The notes beneath the pieces are model-generated. The model saw only the letters and a list, made by a program, of their open reading frames with translations, was not told where the DNA came from and made no database searches. A program made the translations under genes and the position numbers. Shown here one piece after another: positions 58,901 through 64,000 of a DNA stretch of 64,000 nucleotides (positions are counted from its first letter, which is position 1; every line of letters begins with the position of its first letter). The stretch is taken from contig CP038131.1 of the NCBI GenBank assembly GCA_004519485.1, positions 1,347,108-1,411,107 of the forward strand. Reading direction: 5' to 3'. The stretch is from Nannochloropsis oceanica. Taxonomy: Eukaryota > Sar > Eustigmatophyceae > Eustigmatales > Monodopsidaceae.

Positions 58901-60502
58901 GCGGCCCTCCCTCCCTCCCTCCCTCCCTCCCTCCCTCCCTCCCTCCCTCCCTCCCTCCCTCCCTCCCTCCCTCCCTCCCTCCCTCCCTCCCTCCCTCCCT
59001 CCCTCCCCTCCCTCCCTCCCCTCCCTTCCTCCCTCCCTCCCGTTGGCACCCCCCTCCCCATCATTCCTCTTCTATCTCGCGCTGTTCAAAAAACGCTCAT
59101 CCCGTATCCTCCTTCCCTCCCTCCCTCCCTTCCTCCCTCTCTCCCTCCCTCCCTCCTCCCCAGGGGATGGTGAAAAAGATCGTGGGTGATATCTTAGAGG
59201 AGGAGTACGACGACATGTACTACTCCATGCGCACTAAGGAAGACCTCGACCTCTACAAGAAGGCCAACTGGTACGTCCCCCCCCCCCCTCCCTCCCTCCT
59301 TCCCTTCCTATTCTCCCTCTCTCTTCCGATGTATCTCATGTTCTTTGTTATGTTATATTTCGTATGTATTGACATCCTATCGTATCTACCTATTCAGGCA
59401 ACGGGCCGTGAATCTGGTGCTGGGAATGCTCATGGGGAAAGGCGAGGAGGCCGGGGGCCGCGACAAGGTAGGGAGAGAGAGAGGGGAGGAGGAAGGGAGG
59501 GAAGACTAGGAGAAAGAGTGAGAGTAAATAAAAGTTGAAAAGGAAAGGTCTTTTAAACTCGCTCCCCCCCTATCCCCCTTCCTCAGGCATCGCAGCGTCT
59601 GACGGGCTTTCAGGATCCGTACCTCGGTCCTCAGTGGCACATCATCCGCAGCAACGCCGCGGTCATGATCAAGATCAAGTAAGGCCCGGCCTGGGAGGAC
59701 ATGAAGGGAGGGAGGGAGGGAGGGAGGGAGGGGGGAAAAAGAGTAGAGGTACAGAGAGAATGGGAGGGAGCGGAAAGGTAGGAGGGGAATATGCATGAGG
59801 GAGGGATGGAAGGAAGGGGGGGCATGCGGCATGACGTGTACTTACTCTCTCCCTCTCTCCTCTTCCATTTTCTCTCTCCCTTTCTCTCCTTCTTTCCCAC
59901 GTACACCCACCACGACCACAGAGAGCTCCACGACGAGATCGGAGAGCGTCTTACTAAGGAGGATTGGGAGCGGTACGTGCCCCCCCCCTCTCTTTCCCCT
60001 TCTCGCTCCTCTTCTTCCTTCCTCCCCTCCCTCCCTCCCTATTGATTCGGCCAGCGGAAGAAAGGGCAAGCCTCCTTATCCTTTCCCTCCCTCCCTCCCT
60101 CTCTCCCTCCCTCCCTCCCTCCCCCCCTCCCTCCCTAGCTATGATATCCTGGAGGGCGACTTCATGGGCGACGAAGAAGCCGTCATGACCATGAAAATCG
60201 AAGAGAAGACGAAACGAAACAAGGATTATTTGCGCGAAACCCTAATTGCCCCCCCGCGACGCAAAGCCTCCCTTATCGTGGAGGTGGACGAAATCGATTC
60301 CTACCGCACGGCGTTGCTGGAGTCGGGCGCAGGGAGGAAAGGTGCTCTTCCTTCCCCGGCAGCGGACAAGGAGGAGGTGGAGGCGAGGAGCGTCGTGGTG
60401 GAGGTAGTGGACGAGGGCGGGAAGGAGGGAGAGGAATTGGCGGTAGCAGCGGCGCCGACGAAGAGAGGCAGGAAGCGCAAGACGGCCGAAGGGGAGGAGT
60501 AA
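55922..60502 (+). CDS. Plastid-targeted orphan protein, 15 exons
   Basis: About 608 aa assembled from 15 exons starting near 55922, 56137, 56510, 56735, 57145, 57541, 57906, 58170, 58475, 58764, 59164, 59399, 59587, 59922 and 60139, with phases that agree at each split codon I checked (TAC-G/CC, TG/G, AA/A, CG/C). Exon 1 is a signal peptide with the junction AARA/FLVVPPQ: a heterokont plastid presequence. The body is a soluble alpha/beta-looking protein: GIKFFVTAVSMSQARLEK, AGIKFRILVTGQVIPAPAT, VVGYLKYCREQGMNYKTEIT, TEYDKKRRTLV, DDMYYSMRTKEDLDLYKKAN, LTGFQDPYLGPQWHIIRSNA. The end is acidic/basic low complexity. No family is recognised; it is not a release factor despite a superficial resemblance. 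A start at the exon-3 ATG (56503) is possible but would lose the presequence. Confidence 0.72.
57212..57317 (+). repeat. Degenerate tandem copy of an exon 3' end and its splice donor
   Basis: 57212-57249 (end of exon 5 plus GTAGGG donor) is repeated 69 bp downstream at 57281-57317 with four substitutions. In the second copy the GT of the donor has become GA. Confidence 0.8.
58903..59040 (+). repeat. Longest (CCCT)n array in the window
   Basis: About 138 bp of almost pure CCTC tetranucleotide repeat in one intron of the plastid orphan gene, immediately after the donor GTGCGG. Confidence 0.95.
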
Positions 60503-61420
60503 GGGAAGGAAAGAGGCAGGGATGGTAGGGATAGGAGTAAGGGAAGTCAAAATGGAGGGATGATAGGAAGAATGCATGCCGGCTTTGACGCTTCTGTGAA
60601 CAGGGACGATGGGAAAAGAAGAGAGGAAAGGAGGGATGGATGGATGGAGGGAGGGAGGGAGGGGAAGGAGGCGTGTACAGATATTTTTCGAGCTTTAACG
60701 TGGGCATTAAGCAACATCATTAAGCACAAAAAGTTGAGGCGGACATGGAGAGATGAGGGAGGGAGAGACAAGAGAAAGGAGGAATGGAGCGAAAAGGGAG
60801 GAAAAAGTGGAGAGGAGAAATGGAAAGTAGCATTTGATGTTTTGGCACCGGTATATACATAATGAGGAGCGACGAACCAATTGAAGGAGGGAGGGAGGAA
60901 GGGATCGAGGGTGGGAGGGGGGAAGGGAGGGAACGAGTTGTGCGTTATTGGAAGGTGTGCTTGGAGCCTTGATTGACTCGCGTTTGTCCTGCCTGCATTT
61001 CATATAAGAGCGACAGTGAAGCACGGCCACAGCCACTCCACCCTTCCTCCCCAACTCCCATATCCCCGATAGAGCGTGGAAAAAGAAAAATGAAGCACAA
61101 AGAGATGGCGAAGAAAAATATAAAAGGAGACGAAGAAAAAAATGAGGAAGAAACGTAACAAAAGAATCAAAAAAAGAAGGGAAGAGTTATGATGAATTGT
61201 GCCCCCGCGCTCGGCCCGGCGCCCACCCTACCATAGGCACGAGAGTCGAACAATTCAATCGAGGCGTTCTTTCCCTTCTTCCAGATTCCTTTTCTTCCCA
61301 CGCAACCCTCGAACAATTCAATCGAGGCGTTCTTTCCCTTCTTCCAGAATCCTTTTCTTCCCACGCAACCCTCCTTCAATCCTCTTCTTCCTCCATCCGT
61401 CCTTTTCTCCTTCCTTGCCT
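60503..61420. other. Convergent intergenic region
   Basis: 3' flanks of the plastid orphan and ValRS genes. Purine-rich on the plus strand, with an A-rich stretch at 61075-61190 and the 63-bp tandem repeat below. Confidence 0.5.
61246..61371. repeat. Two tandem copies of a 63-bp unit downstream of ValRS
   Basis: 61246-61308 and 61309-61371 differ at one base (CCAGATTCC versus CCAGAATCC). It lies 50-175 bp beyond the ValRS stop codon. Confidence 0.92.
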
Positions 61421-64000
61421 TCACCCCTCTAACCCTTCCATACTCCCTAAAATCGTCCTCAGCTGCTCCTTCTTCTCCGCCAGTGCCTGCTTTGTCGACT
61501 CCACCAACTCGGGCGGAGCCTTGGACAGGAACGCCGTGCCCGACACTCGTTTTTCCAACCCCTCAATCTCTCCTTGCAGCTTCGATGCCTGCTTTCCCAG
61601 TCGCTCCTTCTCCTTCTTCGCATCTACAAGATCTGCCAAGGGCAAATAGCACTCCAATCCGTCCTCGACAATCAGACGGACGGCCTTCCCTCCCTCCTTC
61701 CCTCCCTCCACCTCTTCGATACCCCCCACCGAAAGCTTGCCCCCATCAATCCTTCCCAGGAGCGCCAGGACGTCTCGCTCGACCTCTAATTTGGCGCGAA
61801 AGCCGGGATCGGCGACCTGGATCATCGCGGCCACTTTCTTGCCGGGCTCCACCTTAGAAGAGGGAGGGAGGGAAGGAGGGAGGGAGGGAGGGAGAGGAGG
61901 AGGGGTATGGCGGGAGACACAGTATGAGCGCGATTATATTCCAGGCATTTCGGGTTCGAAATGGCAGTACATTCTACTTCATCCCCTTCCCTCCCTCCCT
62001 CCCTCCTTCCTTCCCTCCCTCCCTCCCTCCTTCTTTCCTTCCCTCCCTCCCTCCCTCCCTACCCTGTACTCGGCCCGAGCGTTTCGAATGGCGCGCACCA
62101 GGGCCTGCAGCTTGCGAAATTGTACGATGGCCTCCGTATCCACGTACAGTCTGTTTGTGTCGGGTCAGTAAATCAGGAAACACGAGTCGTACGACGTTGT
62201 GATTCGGTGTCAAGGCCCCACCCTCCCTCCCTCCCTCCCTCCCTCCCTCCCTCCGTTCATCCTTGCATGAAACGTCACATTCCTCCCTCCCGTTCGTTTC
62301 GTCGAGTCTCCTTCTGCTCCTCCCTTCCTACAGATCTCCCCCCCTCCCTCCCTCCCTGTATGGGCCAACCTCTCCTCCCCCTCCTGTGGCCAGGGGGCGA
62401 CCATCAACGCCTGTCCCTCGTGCGGGAGCTCTTGCCACAACACCTCAGTGATGTAAGGCATGAACGGGTGGAGCAGCCGGAGGCACGTGTCAAACACGTA
62501 GACCAGGACCCGCCGCGTCGTGGCAGGGGGCGAGGAGGAAGTGGAGGAAGAAGGGGGAGAGGAAGGGGGGGAGGACATGCGGGTTTTGCTGGCCTCGATG
62601 TACCAGTCGGCGTATTCATCCCACAAAAACTGATAGACCAACTGGCCGGCGTCACCCTGGAGGGAGGGAGGGAGGGAGGGAGGGAGGGAGGGAGGGATGG
62701 AGGGAAGGAGGGGGAGGGGGGTTGAGATTCTTCTTCGTGCATTCTTGTATCCATGTGCCTTGCCTCCTGCCACCCTTCCCTCGCTCGCTCCCTCCCTCGC
62801 TCCCTACCATGTCATAGTCCTCCAATCCGCTCGTGACCTTGGAGACGAGCTCGTGGGCCAGTGAGATGATGTACCGCTCGGGGAGAGGGAGGGCTGCAGG
62901 GAGGGAGGGCGGGAAGGAAGGGAGAAAAATTGTGTGATTCGTTCCTCTCCTTCACGCATGCTGAAGGGCTATGGAGGACTGGAGGGAGGGAGGGAGGGAG
63001 GGAGGGTGGGAGGGAGGGCGGGGTACGTGCCTTCGATCTCTTGGCGAGTCAATCTGGTCTCAGGCGTAACGGCCAATGATTTAAATTCCTCAGTCGGCAG
63101 GCCCTTGAGGTTCCTGGGAAAAGGGAGGGAGGGAGGGAGGGAGGGAGGGAGGGAGGGAGGGAGGGAGGGAGGGAGGGAGAGTCAGCGACGAGTCACATGC
63201 GCAATACCCCGAACTCCGACCCCCCCCCTTCCCTCCCTCCCTCCCTCCCTCCCTCCCTCCCTCCCTCCCTCCCTCCCTCCCTCCCTCCCTCCCTCCCTCA
63301 CCCAATCAGGAAGCGGCCGGCATTCCAGAGTTTGTTGGCGAAGTTTCTGTTGGCCTCCACCTTCTCCATCGACAGGGGCACGTCCTGCCCTGGGGTGACG
63401 CCCGTCACCAGAGAGTAGCGGAGGGCATCCGTGCCGTACCTAGGGAGGGAGGGAGGGAGGGAGGGAGGGAGGGAGGGAGGGAGGGAGGGAGGGAGGGAGG
63501 GAGGAGAGAAACGTGAGTACAACATCGATTAGTTCGGTGTGCCGAGGTCATGCCTGGCCCATACGGCAATCGTCCATGTCCCCCCTTCCCTCCCTCCTTC
63601 GCTCCCTCCCTCCCTTTCTCTCCCTCTTTCCCTCGCTCCCTCCCTCCCTTCCTGCTCACTTTTCGATCGTATCGATGGGATCGATGACATTTCCCTTCGT
63701 TTTGCTCATTTTTTGCCCCTGCCCGTCACGAACCAAGCCGTGCATGTAGATCACTTCGAAGGGGGATTTGCCTGAGGGAGGGAGGGAGGGAGGGAGGGAG
63801 GGAGGGATCGAATGGATCAGCATCTCGCTTGCTCATCCATTGCCTTGCTTTTCCAACCTGCCCCTCCCTCCCTCCCTCCCTCCCTCCCTCCCTCACCGGT
63901 AAACTGCAGGCCCATCATTACCATCCGGGCCACCCAAAAGAACAAAATGTCGTAGCCTGTTTCCAGGCACGTGGCGGGATAGAACCGTTGGAAGTCCCCC
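61421..64000 (-). CDS. VARS: Valyl-tRNA synthetase, 3' portion (partial)
   Basis: Charges tRNA-Val; class I synthetase. The gene enters from the right edge, so the HIGH motif and editing domain are outside. Visible in order: [20 protein letters not shown] (64000-63897), [20 protein letters not shown] with the KMSKT catalytic loop near 63700, [20 protein letters not shown] (63440-63301), [15 protein letters not shown], the anticodon-binding helices ([40 protein letters not shown] at 62660-62360), [18 protein letters not shown] (62160-62065) and the C-terminal tRNA-binding coiled coil (61853-61421; [20 protein letters not shown]). The order and motifs match bacterial/eukaryotic ValRS. Compartment cannot be judged without the N-terminus. 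About nine exons are seen. Confidence 0.93.
63122..63299 (-). repeat. Self-complementary intron: (GGGA)n and (CCCT)n arms
   Basis: Plus-strand (GGGA)n at about 63124-63180 and (CCCT)n at about 63230-63299, separated by roughly 48 bp, fill one ValRS intron. In the transcript the GGGA arm follows the 5' splice site and the CCCT arm precedes the 3' splice site. Confidence 0.92.

Noticed and set aside
56503-60502. Plastid orphan first considered as eukaryotic release factor eRF1
   Set aside because: No NIKS or GGQ motif is present in any exon, and the exon-1 presequence argues for plastid location.
1-64000. CRISPR arrays, tRNA or rRNA genes, transposable elements, operons
   Set aside because: I saw no spaced direct repeats, no tRNA cloverleaf or rRNA-like sequence, and no transposase or reverse-transcriptase ORF; tandem tetranucleotide arrays lack spacers. 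Small RNA genes could still be missed by eye.

Overview
The window is nuclear DNA of a eukaryote, most likely a photosynthetic stramenopile (heterokont alga); a eustigmatophyte such as Nannochloropsis/Microchloropsis is my guess, not something the sequence proves. Reasons: genes are split by many short GT-AG introns; three predicted proteins (starts at 16010, 39440 and 55922) begin with a signal peptide followed by a Phe at the expected cleavage point (ADG/F, SHA/F, ARA/F), the heterokont bipartite plastid-targeting pattern; proteins carry long homopolymer tracts; there are no operons or Shine-Dalgarno-type sites.

Layout. 1-1150: left-edge fragment of an unidentified minus-strand membrane protein. 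1833-4030(-): voltage-gated K+ channel. 6161-7810(+): NSUN6-type RNA m5C methyltransferase, intronless. 8771-14392(-): PH + transmembrane + EDR2 C-terminal (DUF1336) lipid-binding protein, 15 exons. 16010-16705(+): plastid-targeted protein of unknown function. 16977-18489(-): glycosylasparaginase. 19158-28641(+): DHX36/DHX29-class DEAH-box RNA helicase, about 31 exons. 29178-31810(-): expansin-like secreted protein. 32425-34415(-): MYND zinc-finger protein. 35218-39440(-): protein-only RNase P (PRORP) with a plastid presequence. 40735-43205(-): HERP-like ER membrane ubiquitin-domain protein. 44901-48640(+): LMBR1-family membrane protein fused to two PH domains. 49560-51865(-): vWA-domain protein. 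52586-54877(+): low-complexity acidic protein. 55922-60502(+): plastid-targeted orphan protein, 15 exons. 61421-64000(-): valyl-tRNA synthetase, running off the right edge. The exon models for the K+ channel, EDR2-like, AGA, expansin, MYND, PRORP, HERP-like, LMBR1 and vWA genes were summed by hand and close in frame to the stop codon.

The most unusual property is shared by many genes: introns frequently start with a (GGGA)n array just after the 5' splice site and end with a (CCCT)n array just before the 3' splice site, always in that orientation relative to transcription. The two ends of one intron are therefore complementary and could pair, or the GGGA array could form a G-quadruplex. A second notable feature is a 168-bp near-perfect copy of the 5' end of the vWA gene lying just beyond that gene's 3' end and joined to a short interstitial telomere-like stretch in the orientation expected from telomere addition.

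The genes do not form one pathway. Three concern tRNA (NSUN6, PRORP, ValRS), four are membrane or ER/lipid-contact proteins (K+ channel, EDR2-like, HERP-like, LMBR1-PH), two are secretory or vacuolar (expansin, AGA) and two or three are plastid-directed; this is ordinary gene-dense nuclear neighbourhood mixing.
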